Positions 1 to 11,400 of a stretch of 34,704 nt of DNA are shown one piece after another (the first letter of the stretch is position 1; each line of letters opens with the position of its first letter). The notes under the pieces are model-generated. The model worked only from the letters and a program-made list of their open reading frames with translations. It did not search any database and was not told the origin of the DNA. The stretch is from Anaerolineales bacterium HSG24 (GTDB lineage Bacteria > Chloroflexota > Anaerolineae > 4572-78 > J111). The position numbers and the translations under genes are program-made. Where the stretch lies: NCBI GenBank assembly GCA_030377895.1, contig JAUCGB010000039.1, positions 1-34,704 on the forward strand, given 5' to 3'.

Positions 1-2
1 TG

Positions 3-3000
3 CCCGCGCAAGATATGGCTCAAGCGCAGGGAGGCCCAACAAACAAAACATTTAACTTCCCGGCCATGGCCAGCGAAGGTGAGTTACTTAATGTTGAAGC
101 TAGTGCTGATGGTCTGGTGTTAGTGACTGAGTTAAAAACCTTACCCTTTATCTGGATTGCGGCTTCTGGGCGAGGTACGGTGGTTAAAGTTGATACTGCA
201 ACTGGGGAGGTTCTAGGTGAGTTTAGAACTGCCCCGCAGGGAATGCAAGTCAACCCCTCCCGAACCACCGTTGATTTGAATGGTAATGCTTGGGTAGGCA
301 ACCGAAATGAAAAAGGTGATGGAAAAGGCTCTGTCGCACATCTTGGTTTGAAAGAAAATAACCAATGTGTTGACCGTAACGGTAATGGTGTCATCGACAC
401 CTCCACCGGTTTGGGTGATATAAAGGCTTGGACAAATGCTAATTGGGTCGATAAGAATGGTGGTGTTAGCACCGCGGCCGACGAATGTATCATCCATTAT
501 GTTCGTACTAATGGGGTCGGTATCCGTCATGTGTCGATTGACGAGAATAATGATGTTTGGGTCGGTGGTCATCAGGATTATAAGTTTGATAGAATAAATG
601 GTGAGACCGGCCAGATAACTAGATCTAGGACCTTTAAGTGTGGTGGCTATGGTGGTCTGATTGACGGCAATGGCGTGCTTTGGTCAACTAGGTACTCCTG
701 GGACCAAGTACTGCGTTATGATACTAAAGCTGACACAGTCCAATGTATTAAAGATTCAAAATTCTCAAAAACTTATGGTATGGGGATAGACAGTGATGGC
801 AACGTCTGGATGAGCAGAATATCTGGAGGGGTGGTAAAAGTTAATGCGGATGCTTCGGAAATCGAGGTGTTTAGTTCTCCACGTGGTCGAGGTGTTGCTG
901 GTAGCTCAGATGGTCATGTTTGGGTTGCTCTTGATACATCAAATCAAGTTATCAAGTTTCAGAATGACGGCACCGAAGTGGGTAGATATTCAGTAACTAA
1001 TTTTCCGGTAGGTATTGCTATTGATGCGGCCGGTAAGGTGTGGACTGCCAACCAAAAATCCAACAATGCTTCTCGGATTAACCCCGGGAGTGGCGCAGTG
1101 GAGAAAGCGGTTAGCCTAGGGGCTGGAGCATCTCCCTATAACTACAGTGATATGACCGGTGCGGTTGCTTTTGCCAATACCTCACCGCAAGGTAGTTGGA
1201 CGACCGTAATTGATGGTGGCCTTCGTGAAACAACATGGAACAGTGTAGGCTGGGAATACACACACTCTAACAAGGGAGAGGTTGTGGAGATTACCGTTAG
1301 AACTGCCAATACCGAAGCTGGTTTAGGTGGTGCTAATCCGGTCATTATGACAGAGTCAGGAAACATGAATTTACCTAAAGGTCGCTTCCTGCAACTACAG
1401 GTCAAACTGATGCCGGGGACGGACAAATCAAGCCCCGTCGTGACAAAAGTTGAGGTTAGTTACACGAACTCCAACACCTCAGCCGATGATGCTCCGGCAC
1501 TGACTGCTACAGGCAACAAAACCTGGGCTGTTGGTGGCAACGCAGTGGTGGTTGACCCGAATGCCACCGTAACTGGCGATAGCACCATTAATGGAGCTAG
1601 AGTCTCTATTGGTGATAACTTCAAAGCCGCCGAAGACCGCTTAGGCATTGAAGGAAAGAGTGGGAGTAGCGGCACGATTAATGGCATTAAATGGAGCTAT
1701 GATACTGCCAAAGGGATTATGACCTTCAGTGGTGCTACTTCTACGGCCAATTATCAAGCCGCTTTACGCCAAGTGACTTACTATAACATTAGTAACAGTC
1801 CAGACGAGACCGCTCGTAAAGTTGACTTTACACTTGGTTCGGCGATTGCTTATCCGGGCAATAGTCACTTTTATGAATTTATTGCTTCTAGCAATAGTAT
1901 TACATGGCAAGAAGCCAAAGAAGAAGCGGAAGGCCGTCGATTGTATGGTTTGCAAGGCTATCTTGTTACAGCGACTTCAGCTGGTGAAAATAACTTTGTC
2001 CTAACAAAAACCGGTGGTAGTTTTGCATGGACGGGTGGTAGTGATGAAGCAGCAGAAGGCACCTGGAAATGGGTGACTGGGCCAGAAACAGGGACTACTT
2101 TCTGGCAAGGAGCAAATAATGGTACTGCGGTTGGCTACGCCAACTGGAATTCCGCGAACCCGAGCAATTCCGGTAGCGGTGAAGATTCTATGCATCTTCT
2201 GGCAGATGGCAAATGGAATGACTGGCCTGATAACTACTCCCAAGTTAAGGGCTATGTCGTTGAATATGGCGGCATGGCCGGTGACCCAACGCTTAAGCTA
2301 ACGGGTCAAGTGACGGTTAATATATCGGTCAACAAACCGCCGACCGATATTACGCTTGATAAGAACACCGTTCCAGAAAACACAGAAGCTGGTTTTAGAG
2401 TTGGTACTTTGAAAGGCGTAGACCCAGATGATACGATCCATGATTACACTTTAGCAGAGGGGCCTGGTAACCGAGATAATGGCTCATTTGAGCTAAAATG
2501 TGATGTGGCTGTTATGTTAGACCGAGCAAAAGGTAACCAGTGTGCGCTGCATACAAAAGCGAAGTTTGACTTTGAGACGCAACCAAAACTCCTGATTTTG
2601 GTTCAGGTCGAAGACAACTCGGGTAACAAGTACGACAAAAAGTTCACCATTGATGTGACCAATGTTGACGAACCCCCGGTGGTCAAAGTGCTTCCGCCGG
2701 TTGTGGTTGACGAAGATGATGACCCGACAGTCATCGAAGTCGATGCGAAAGACCCAGAAGAAGACAGTTTGACCTGTGAGGCCACCAGTAGTAACACCGA
2801 TCTGGTCACAGTGACGATTGACGAAAACTGTAAGTTGACCTTAACCTACAAACCGAACCAAAGCGGTAAATCGACCATTACGGTCAAAGTGACCGCTAAT
2901 GGTAAAGTAACCGAACGTGAGTTCGAGGTAACGGTCAACGATATCCAAGACCCGATTCAGATTACCAAAGAGAAAGCAAAGCAGATTGGTGAACTGCTTT

Positions 3001-6000
3001 CCGGTCTCCTTGAAGATGATACCGTCGACGCAATTAATGCCGATGGTCTGTTTACGGATATTGAAGGTGGCACTATCGTATACAGCGCCGCCTCTGATAA
3101 CGAAACAGTGCTAACCGCCGCGATTGATGGCAAAACGTTGAATGTAACCATAAAAGCTGACCAGTATGGTGATGTCAAAATAACCGTCACTGGCACAGTC
3201 GGTGAACGAAAAGCTGAAGTTATCTATGACCTGACGGTAACACCGGTCAATGATAAGCCAAGTTTCGCCACTTTGGGCAACCAAAAAATGGCTGAATGGG
3301 GTGTAGAGGCTCAAACCGTGTCTGGTTTTGCCAAAGATTTTAATCCCGGGCCGAATGAAGCTGACCAAGCCGTCGATGATTACATCGTTACGGTAATGGG
3401 TGATGGAGCAGAACTGTTTGAAACCCAACCCGATGTCGCCAACGATGGCACGTTAACCTATAAACCGAGCGGCGCGGCTGGTGTTGCCACGGTGAAACTG
3501 GTTGTGCGTGACAACGGTGGCACCGATAATGGTGGGATAAATGAGTCTGAATCTCAAATCTTCACCATTGAAATTCCTCGAGCGGATAGGGATTTGGTGG
3601 TTAAAAACTTGAATGATGATGGCCCTGATTCATTACGCTACGTGCTACGATACATTGGCATTGGTCGTACAGTAACCTTTGACCCCAGCCTAGAAGATGG
3701 CACCATCGGCCTTGAAACCCAATTGTGTATCTATAACAATGTGACCATTAATGCCGAGGCGCTTAACATCTCCTTAAGTGGGCAAAGTAAACATCGAGTA
3801 TTATGTATCTACGCCCTAGATGTGACGATTAAAGGGGTTAATATCGTCGATGGTTATACTCCCAAAGAAGCTATCGATGACTTTTATGTTGGCGGCGGTG
3901 GTATCTTTGTTTATGAAGAAAATGCCAAAGTTGCCTTAGAAAACTGTACAGTTGCTAACAACTCAAGCGATTACACGGGGGGTGGTATTGAAGGTATCGG
4001 TACCATGACCATTGACAACTGTGTCATCGAAAACAACACAGCCAAACATCATGGTGGTGGAATCTGGTTTATCGAAGGAAACCTAACCATCAGAGACAGT
4101 CAGGTTAATGAAAATGAGTCTGGCAATCGTGGGGGTGGTGTTTCCACTTCAAACGTCGTGTTGAGAATCATTGACAGTGAAGTGAATGGAAACAAAGCCG
4201 TAACAGGTGGTGGTTTCTATAGTGATGAGTTTGAGAACGGTAGTTTTGAAGTTACTCGCAGTACCTTAGCCAGAAACGAAGCTAGTAGCTGGGGAGGTGC
4301 TTTCTTGGGTGACTTTGGTAAAGTCTATAACAGTACCATTAGTGAGAACGAAGCTGGTGGTGCGGGTGGTTTTGCGGATGCATCGGCCGTGGGACAAACT
4401 GATGCTCGTCGTTTGATAGAGGTTTATGGTAGTACTATCTACGGTAACCGCGCCACTCTGCATACCAATTCTGGTGGTATTTCCTCCTATTATGCTAAGA
4501 TAGAATTAACGAACTGTATCTTAGCAGGTAATACTCGCTCAGGTGAAGCGGGTAGTGTTGAAACGAAGAACTACATCAATGAAAACCGTGGTGAACTGGT
4601 TTCAAAGGGATGGAATATCAGTGATGACGATTTGAGTGGAACAGCCGGAACAACCGGTGACAAGTTCAAGTTGAATCTGATGACCGAAGTTAAGTTAGCC
4701 CCGTTAGGTTATTATGGTGCTGAAACCGAAAGTCGTCCGCCATTGGCTGGTTCAGAAGCCGTTGATAACGGTGATAACACCACCTGTACCAATAAACAGG
4801 GCAGTAAAGACCAAATGAGCAATGACCGACCCAAACAGGGTAATCCTGATGGAGCTGGAGCGTGTGATATTGGGGCAATTGAGATCCAAGGCGCTTGGCC
4901 TAAAGTTTCCCAAGTTACCCCAAATGAAACTTCACTGGTTCAATCAGGCGACCCCATCAACATTACGTTTAGCGAACCGGTTACGGTAGCTGAGGGTGGC
5001 ATGGAAGTCATTTGTCCTGTTGGTGGTCAACCATTAGCAGTAACGCGTACTGGATCAGATGCCAACTATACCTTGACCCCGGCTGCTGGTTTACCGAATG
5101 GTGTAGTTTGTGAAGTGGTGGTTTATGCTGATAAAGTGACCGATAAAGATAGTACCATCCCCGGTACCGGTAACTTAGGTGAAGATTACAGTAGTAGGTT
5201 CTCCACCATCCCCGAAGTCCGGGTTGAGGTCAACTACACCGAAGGGATTGAAACCCTTCAAACAAAGTTCACCATCTATGCGATTGCAAGTGGGCCAGTA
5301 TCAGGTGATCAAACTGTTGATGTCACCGTGACCGGCATTGATGGCACTGATTACACCCTAGATAAAACAAGCATTAAAATTCTTGATGGTTCTACCCGAG
5401 GCCTTGCCACCTTGACCATTGTGGATGACGCGGTTGACGAAGATCAAGAAACCGCTACTATCACCATTAGTGGCCCGACAAGCAATATCGTGTTAGATAC
5501 CACCGACAGTGCCACCATCGAGGTCAATGACAACGATGATGCTGGAATTAATGCCCCAAGCAGTGTTGGGGTTACGGAAGGTGTCACGGATACGTTTGTG
5601 CTTAAGTTGACAAGCGAACCGACAGCAGATGTCATTGTGACGTTCTCTAAAACAGATGCCGTGACCGGGAGTCGTTACCACGCTCCAGCCGACGTAACTC
5701 TCAATAGGGACAACTGGAACACTGGTGTACCGGTGACAGTGAAGACTATCAATAATGGGACTCAGGATGGTAATTGGGACTCAGAACTCAGCCTAGCCTT
5801 AACCAGTACTGATGACAAATACAGCGACATGGCAGGCAAGATTACGGTCAACATTAAAGATGATGACAAGGCAAATGTTGTTCTCAGTCGGTCTAGTTTT
5901 AAGCTGGACGAAGGGGAAAACGATACCTTCTTAGTCAAGTTGACCACTGACCCCACCGCGAATGTGACGGTTGCGTTTACGAGTACCAACGCTCGTTGTA

Positions 6001-7907
6001 CAGTCTCGGCCTCCCCAGTTACGGGAATCCTAAATGCCGCTAATCGAACGACTGGCATCACGGCTACCGTAATCGCAGTGGCTAATCAGATTGATGATGG
6101 TGACACAAGTTGTCCAATTCAGGTTGGTGCGACTAGCACTGATGGTGATTATAACAACATTAGTGATGATGTTACGGTAGCAGTGTCTGATGACGACGAT
6201 GCTGGTATCGAAGTCACCACGACCGGTGACTTAGTGACCACTGAAAAGGGTGTTACCGAAATCTTCAATATCGTGTTGACCAGTGAGCCAACAGATACCG
6301 TGACGATCTCGTTAAGCACGGATGATCCAACCGAAGGTACGGTGACATCGCAAGTAACCTTTGACGCGACGAATTGGGATACTGCCCAAACTGTCAATGT
6401 GACTGGGGTTGATGATGATGAAACAGATGGCAACATCGACTACACCGTCATCATCTCACCAGCAACGGGTGGTGGTTACGATGGCCTAAAAGCCGGTGGT
6501 GATGCAGAAAGCCACAAGCCCGGCACTGGTGTTGAGGTAATAGTCGTCTGGGTCAACAACGAAGACGATGATACGATTGGCTTTAGCCTCAGCAAAACCG
6601 ACGGCCTGAATACTTCAGAAGCGGGTGAGAAAGATAGTTTCACCATGCAACTGAACACCAAACCGTTCGCACCGGTGATTGTTAACGTCACCAGCAGTAA
6701 CCTTGGTGAAGGGACTGCTTCGCCAAGTCAACTCGTCTTTAGTAGCACCAACTGGAGCGTCGCTCAAACCATAGAAGTGATCGGGGTTGATGATTATTTC
6801 ATGGATGGAACGGTGCCTTACACCCTCACCGTCTCGGTTGATTCCGAAACAGAAGATGCCGAGTACAAAGAGGTTGTTCGGACTGTCGGTGCAGAGAACG
6901 CTGACAACGATGTACCGGGGATCACGGTTGCTCCTACAACGCTGGTGGTTGATGAACAAGGTATGACCAAAACCTTTAGCGTCGTACTCGATAGTCGCCC
7001 CTCTAGTAATGTGGAGATAACCATGTACCCAGACGATAGTAAGGCTGGCTCTGTTTCACCCACCAGCTTCGCTTTTACGGCTGATGATTGGGATACCCCG
7101 CAAGTCGCAGTTGTGACTGGTCTGCATGATCCAGCACGAACCACAGATGTTGCCTTCAAGATTGTAAATAAAATTGGCTTGGATGTCTTTGATAAGGATT
7201 ATGCCGCTATCGATCCGACTGATGTGGATGTGACCAGTAGCAACGTCAACCGTCCAATCGCCGTGGGTGATACTGGTCTGACCTCAGAAAATGTGGAAGT
7301 GACGATAACTGTCTTGAGCAACGATACCGACTTGACCGAGACTGGGTCCGATGGTGCGTCCTACCTCACGGTTGACGCTATCGCGGGCGCTCCAGAGTTT
7401 GGTACCGTAGAGATCGTAGATGGTACGAAGATTAAATACATGCCAGGCCTTGACTATGCTGGTACGGATACATTTACCTACACCGTCAAAGACTCTGATG
7501 GTTTCACCTCCGAAGGTGTCGTGTCGGTAGATGTATTCCCATTAGTAGCATCGACTAATGCACCAGTCTTCGGCACTCCAGATGATGGGTCTTCGCAACT
7601 CATTACTCCGGCAGACGGTAGTAGTGTTGGAACACAGCCTGTCTTTACTTGGGTTCCCGCCACCAGTGGCGTGGGCGTAGACTACTACGAAATCATGTTG
7701 GATCCAATGCCAACAGGTGTAACCGGACCGTTAACTACAGATACGCCGAGATATGAACCGCCGTTTGAGTTACCGGAAGGGGAATACAGTTGGACGGTTA
7801 AGGCGTATGATAGCGAAGATAACGCAAGTAGTCCTATCATGCCTCAATCAAGATTCACGGTAAAGTTAGGATTACCAAGCATCTACCTACCGATTATCAC
7901 AAAGTAG
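3..7907 (+). CDS. Giant multidomain surface/secreted protein (5' partial)
   Basis: The frame is open to the left edge. The first ATG is at 15, but the codons before it continue the frame (P-A-Q-D), resembling the end of a signal peptide region, so the true start is probably outside the window. Modules in order: a streptogramin-lyase/NHL-like propeller (nt 120-1120, repeated 'VWV/VWxA' strands); a beta-sandwich-like stretch (nt 1180-1470); a C-type-lectin-like domain (nt 1850-2275, with NWNSANPSN and KWNDWPDN motifs); cadherin/Ig-like repeats (nt 2330-3580); a right-handed beta-helix with NNT/GGGI coils (nt 3590-4890) ending in a 'CDIGAIE' choice-of-anchor-Q-like tail; an SbsA-type Ig-like domain (nt 4890-5210); six Calx-beta-like repeats (nt 5212-7240); a cadherin-like/tandem-95 domain (nt 7245-7545); and an FN3-like domain ending IYLPIITK. 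It likely acts outside the cell in adhesion or glycan binding. The ligand cannot be told. Confidence 0.85.
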   Translation, partial: PAQDMAQAQGGPTNKTFNFPAMASEGELLNVEASADGLVLVTELKTLPFIWIAASGRGTVVKVDTATGEVLGEFRTAPQGMQVNPSRTTVDLNGNAWVGNRNEKGDGKGSVAHLGLKENNQCVDRNGNGVIDTSTGLGDIKAWTNANWVDKNGGVSTAADECIIHYVRTNGVGIRHVSIDENNDVWVGGHQDYKFDRINGETGQITRSRTFKCGGYGGLIDGNGVLWSTRYSWDQVLRYDTKADTVQCIKDSKFSKTYGMGIDSDGNVWMSRISGGVVKVNADASEIEVFSSPRGRGVAGSSDGHVWVALDTSNQVIKFQNDGTEVGRYSVTNFPVGIAIDAAGKVWTANQKSNNASRINPGSGAVEKAVSLGAGASPYNYSDMTGAVAFANTSPQGSWTTVIDGGLRETTWNSVGWEYTHSNKGEVVEITVRTANTEAGLGGANPVIMTESGNMNLPKGRFLQLQVKLMPGTDKSSPVVTKVEVSYTNSNTSADDAPALTATGNKTWAVGGNAVVVDPNATVTGDSTINGARVSIGDNFKAAEDRLGIEGKSGSSGTINGIKWSYDTAKGIMTFSGATSTANYQAALRQVTYYNISNSPDETARKVDFTLGSAIAYPGNSHFYEFIASSNSITWQEAKEEAEGRRLYGLQGYLVTATSAGENNFVLTKTGGSFAWTGGSDEAAEGTWKWVTGPETGTTFWQGANNGTAVGYANWNSANPSNSGSGEDSMHLLADGKWNDWPDNYSQVKGYVVEYGGMAGDPTLKLTGQVTVNISVNKPPTDITLDKNTVPENTEAGFRVGTLKGVDPDDTIHDYTLAEGPGNRDNGSFELKCDVAVMLDRAKGNQCALHTKAKFDFETQPKLLILVQVEDNSGNKYDKKFTIDVTNVDEPPVVKVLPPVVVDEDDDPTVIEVDAKDPEEDSLTCEATSSNTDLVTVTIDENCKLTLTYKPNQSGKSTITVKVTANGKVTEREFEVTVNDIQDPIQITKEKAKQIGELLSGLLEDDTVDAINADGLFTDIEGGTIVYSAASDNETVLTAAIDGKTLNVTIKADQYGDVKITVTGTVGERKAEVIYDLTVTPVNDKPSFATLGNQKMAEWGVEAQTVSGFAKDFNPGPNEADQAVDDYIVTVMGDGAELFETQPDVANDGTLTYKPSGAAGVATVKLVVRDNGGTDNGGINESESQIFTIEIPRADRDLVVKNLNDDGPDSLRYVLRYIGIGRTVTFDPSLEDGTIGLETQLCIYNNVTINAEALNISLSGQSKHRVLCIYALDVTIKGVNIVDGYTPKEAIDDFYVGGGGIFVYEENAKVALENCTVANNSSDYTGGGIEGIGTMTIDNCVIENNTAKHHGGGIWFIEGNLTIRDSQVNENESGNRGGGVSTSNVVLRIIDSEVNGNKAVTGGGFYSDEFENGSFEVTRSTLARNEASSWGGAFLGDFGKVYNSTISENEAGGAGGFADASAVGQTDARRLIEVYGSTIYGNRATLHTNSGGISSYYAKIELTNCILAGNTRSGEAGSVETKNYINENRGELVSKGWNISDDDLSGTAGTTGDKFKLNLMTEVKLAPLGYYGAETESRPPLAGSEAVDNGDNTTCTNKQGSKDQMSNDRPKQGNPDGAGACDIGAIEIQGAWPKVSQVTPNETSLVQSGDPINITFSEPVTVAEGGMEVICPVGGQPLAVTRTGSDANYTLTPAAGLPNGVVCEVVVYADKVTDKDSTIPGTGNLGEDYSSRFSTIPEVRVEVNYTEGIETLQTKFTIYAIASGPVSGDQTVDVTVTGIDGTDYTLDKTSIKILDGSTRGLATLTIVDDAVDEDQETATITISGPTSNIVLDTTDSATIEVNDNDDAGINAPSSVGVTEGVTDTFVLKLTSEPTADVIVTFSKTDAVTGSRYHAPADVTLNRDNWNTGVPVTVKTINNGTQDGNWDSELSLALTSTDDKYSDMAGKITVNIKDDDKANVVLSRSSFKLDEGENDTFLVKLTTDPTANVTVAFTSTNARCTVSASPVTGILNAANRTTGITATVIAVANQIDDGDTSCPIQVGATSTDGDYNNISDDVTVAVSDDDDAGIEVTTTGDLVTTEKGVTEIFNIVLTSEPTDTVTISLSTDDPTEGTVTSQVTFDATNWDTAQTVNVTGVDDDETDGNIDYTVIISPATGGGYDGLKAGGDAESHKPGTGVEVIVVWVNNEDDDTIGFSLSKTDGLNTSEAGEKDSFTMQLNTKPFAPVIVNVTSSNLGEGTASPSQLVFSSTNWSVAQTIEVIGVDDYFMDGTVPYTLTVSVDSETEDAEYKEVVRTVGAENADNDVPGITVAPTTLVVDEQGMTKTFSVVLDSRPSSNVEITMYPDDSKAGSVSPTSFAFTADDWDTPQVAVVTGLHDPARTTDVAFKIVNKIGLDVFDKDYAAIDPTDVDVTSSNVNRPIAVGDTGLTSENVEVTITVLSNDTDLTETGSDGASYLTVDAIAGAPEFGTVEIVDGTKIKYMPGLDYAGTDTFTYTVKDSDGFTSEGVVSVDVFPLVASTNAPVFGTPDDGSSQLITPADGSSVGTQPVFTWVPATSGVGVDYYEIMLDPMPTGVTGPLTTDTPRYEPPFELPEGEYSWTVKAYDSEDNASSPIMPQSRFTVKLGLPSIYLPIITK

Positions 7908-7944
7908 ACGCAACACAGTAGATTAAGTTTGTAACCATCGATAT

Positions 7945-8012
7945 GCCCCCTCTAACTCCCCCAAAAGGGGAGGACAAATCAACTTCCCCCCTTTGGGGGG
8001 ATTGAGGGGGGC
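7945..8012. repeat. C/G-tract inverted repeat
   Basis: Two arms rich in C then G runs (7945-7972 and 7983-8012) are imperfect reverse complements, and each arm can also fold on itself. It lies just after the giant surface gene and may help end its transcription, although no T-tract follows. It looks like a dispersed intergenic palindrome. I saw no second copy in this window. Confidence 0.6.
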
Positions 8013-8033
8013 CTGCTGGTTACTGATACAGAC

Positions 8034-8066
8034 AGACCCTAAAGGTTTTTGAAACCTTTAGGGTCT
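8034..8066. terminator. 15-bp perfect hairpin downstream of surface protein gene
   Basis: Arms 8034-8048 and 8052-8066 are perfectly complementary over 15 bp with a 3-nt loop (TTG). There is no clear T-run after the + strand arm, so it may be a transcript-end stabiliser or a palindromic repeat rather than a classical intrinsic terminator. It sits about 125 bp past the stop codon. Confidence 0.5.
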
Positions 8067-8187
8067 TGAAGTCTTCATCACTCATAGTTTTGAAGCTAAG
8101 AGAGTCGGGCTTTAAATGTCAGGCTCTCTTAGTCGTTTAAGGCGTAGAACAGGCTTTAGCCTTAACGTGCGACAGATAATATCGTAA

Positions 8188-8205
8188 CACAGTCTTTAGA
8201 CTGTG
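8188..8205. repeat. Short palindrome CACAGTCT-TT-AGACTGTG
   Basis: An 8-bp perfect stem with a 2-nt loop. Similar 'AACAGGCTTTAGCCT' and 'CAGCCTAAAGGCC' motifs stand at about 8147 and 8431, so this intergenic stretch seems to hold several related short palindromes. Function unknown. Confidence 0.4.
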
Positions 8206-8271
8206 CGGCACAAGCTGAAGCATGTGGGCATGGTTCATTCTCCGTTGAGTTTGCTTTACAAATAAAACCAT

Positions 8272-8376
8272 TGTAGGTGACGCTTGTAGTAGCGTCACTA
8301 GTTTCTAAATAAACGCCGTAATACCCCCAAGCAATACAGGCGAACGGTCATTGTCACGCTACAAGCGTGACCTACA
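8272..8376. repeat. Imperfect inverted repeat upstream of S8 gene
   Basis: The arm at 8272-8297 (TGTAGGTGACGCTTGTAG...) pairs with 8353-8376 (GTCACGCTACAAGCGTGACC...). About 55 nt separate the arms, and each arm is itself partly palindromic. It resembles a small foldback element. It lies about 100 bp upstream of the S8 gene start. The remaining DNA of this 567-bp gap shows no gene. Confidence 0.55.
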
Positions 8377-8474
8377 TCGTCAAGAAATTTGTAAAGATGA
8401 TTTGGTCTATTTTGAACCATGCCAAAAAAACAGCCTAAAGGCCGTGCTACGATACTACAAAAAGGAAACCAAAA

Positions 8475-11400
8475 ATGAAAATCCGTAAATTATTAGTTAT
8501 TGTTTTAGCAATGGCTATCATCATTGTAGCCTCATCAGCCCAAGCGGATGAACCAGCCTCCCCCAAATCACATCGTCTGATTATTGAACTGGAGACCCCT
8601 CCATTGGCCGCACGAGAATCAGAGACTGGAGGTCGTCTCGATGTCCGTTCTGCGACGGCTCGAAATCACATTGCTCGTCTCAAGCAGGAACAGAACTCTT
8701 TTGCCCGTTCCATGCGACAGGTCTATCCTCAAGCCGTGGTGAGCCATTATATCAACGAACATGGTGAAGCCACACCGGCCACGTATCAAGTTGTTTTTAA
8801 TGGATTGAGTATTGATTTAAGCCGAGAATCCCGTTTAGGTGGCGATACCGACCTGCAACAGGCTCGGCAGGCCCTGTCCAGATTGCCGGGGGTTAAACAG
8901 GTTTATCTGGAGCAACTCTATCAACCAAGCCTTTATACCAGTACCACCCTCATCAATGCACCGGTTGCTTGGAACAACGCCGCCATCGGTGGGCAAAACA
9001 ATGCGGGTCAGGGCATCAAAATAGCCGTTTTAGGGACGGGGCTACACAAAGACGCGCCCATGTTCAACGGAACGGGCTATAGTTATCCAACAGACTTTCC
9101 TGAGAACGGAAAAGGGTTGACCGATAATAATAACGGTAAAATCATCGCTTCTCGGGCCTATTTCCGTAGTTGGGATCCGGCGTTGGAGGGAGAGGAGAAC
9201 GCTTGGCCCGGCTCGAAAGGGTCGGCCCATGAAAATCATGTCGCCGGAATCGCTGCGGGTGAGGTGGTTGACGCGGAGTACCAAGGCATATCGTTGCCCC
9301 ATATCAGCGGGGTCGCGCCGAAGGCTTGGCTGATGAGTTATCGAACTGACTATCCTAGCGTTAATTGGTCTGATGGCCTCTTTTATACCACAGAAATTAT
9401 CATGGCCTTAGAGGATGCGGTTAAAGATGGGGCTGATATTATCAACAACTCATGGAGTCTGTCCGTGCCGTCGGAAGGCGGCGAATATGACCCCATAGAT
9501 AATGCACTTATCAATGCTTCTAAGGCGGGTGTTTTTATCGCCATGTCCGCGGGGAACATAGGAGATGGTAAGGGAACTGTCGCTGCGCCATCAGCTGATT
9601 ACATAACCGTTGCTTCCAGTACAAGCGCCGGTAATATTGCTGCGGGTAGTTTTGGCGTATCTGCTCCAGAACCAATATCCAGTGGATTACGAAATATTGA
9701 ATTTTCCGAAGCTGAATTTGGCCCGAAAGTCCCTGATGGTGATCTGATTGAATATGACTTTGTAACCGCCTTAGAGGTTGATCCGGATAATTTCCAGGGA
9801 TGTAATCCTTGGCCTGCTGATGCTCTGAAAGGAAAAGCCTTAATCGTTAGTCGTGGGCCTTCTGGATGTTGGTATGCTACGAAAGTTGTCGAAGCCGAAA
9901 AAGCCGGGGCCACGTTTGTTGTCGTTTACAATAATGTTCCTGATGATGAAGAGGGTGGTGGTTTACGTAACATGTCTGACAGTAAAGATATCGCCAAAGA
10001 TACCACGATTTCATCCATTTTCATAAAAAAATCAGACGGGGATAAAATGCTTACTTGGTATACCAATCACAAAGAAAGCTCAAAATTACGATTTAGCAAA
10101 GGCTACATACAGGTTGGTAATACACCCGATCGAATCGATCAAAGTAGTAGTCGTGGGCCGGGGGTTGGTAATGTTCTTAAACCTGATATTGCCGCTCCCG
10201 GAGTGAATATCCTATCTCAGGGTGAAATCGATAGTCAGGCCGACAACAAATATGTCGTCTATGGACAGGCTACTGGTACGTCTATGGCCGCGCCCCATGT
10301 GGCTGGGGCGGCGGCCTTGTTGCGTCAGATTCATCCAGATTGGTCTAACGCCGATATCAAATCAGCCTTGATGTCTACGGCCAACTATCTGGAAATCTAT
10401 AATTATGATAACACACCGGCCCAACCTTTAGACATGGGCGCGGGTCGATTGGATATGACCCATGCGGCAGACCCGGGTGTTATCCTCAATCCGCCAAGCC
10501 TGAGCTACGGTTTGGTGACTCAGGGCATGACCAAAACGATTCAGGTCGCCTTAAAGAGTGTGGCCGATACGACTGAAACTTATGCCCTTAGTTCTCTATA
10601 CACTGGCGCTGGTTATACCGCCACCACCAGTTTACCTGATTTTACTATTTCGCCTGACACTGTGACCATCGAGGCAGGAGGCACGGCCATGATTACCGTC
10701 ACCTTTACTGCGGCAATCAGCGAAGGTTTGGGAGATAACCAAGGCTATATCCTGCTTACAAGCAGTAACCATGACCTTCACCTACCGGCTTGGGTCAGAG
10801 TGACTAAAGCGGATAAACAGGCTGATATTCTGCTTTTAGACCATGACGGCAGTAGTGCAGAAGAGCCTGCAACCGGCGTTAAGGATTATCGAGACTATTA
10901 TACGACTGTACTTGGTAAAATTGGCTCTAGTTACGATGTGTGGGATATTGATGCTCAAACCAAAGGCACAGCGCTCCCCGATTTGACCACCTTAATGAGT
11001 TACAAAACGATTATCTACTTTACTGGAAATAATCGTGACTGGCAGTTTTTAAGCGTGCAGGACTTAAACGTTCTATCGGAGTATCTCAACAGTGGTGGAA
11101 GCATGATTGCGATGGGGCAAAACTTAGCTCTTGTTCTCAACTCCGATTTCACCGATAATGGACAATATTTTTACAGTGTTGGCTTAGGGGCAAACTACAT
11201 GCAAGAAACCGTGACCAAAGGTCAAGGGCCAACTCGGTTGGTTACCGCTACGCACTCAGCCCCCCCAGTCTTCCAGACTATGAATATTGATCTGTTTCAT
11301 GATGGTGATGGGGCCAAAAACAACAGCTCAATCGATGAATTTTTAGCTCAACCAGGCCTGATTGATACGTATGATCCTAATCTACCACTGGAAACGGAAC

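Noticed and set aside
20..493. Long minus-strand frames under the giant surface gene (also at 1142-1426, 5762-6061, 6818-7159)
   Set aside because: They mirror the strong + strand coding frame, have low-complexity Ser/Thr/Val composition and no ribosome sites.
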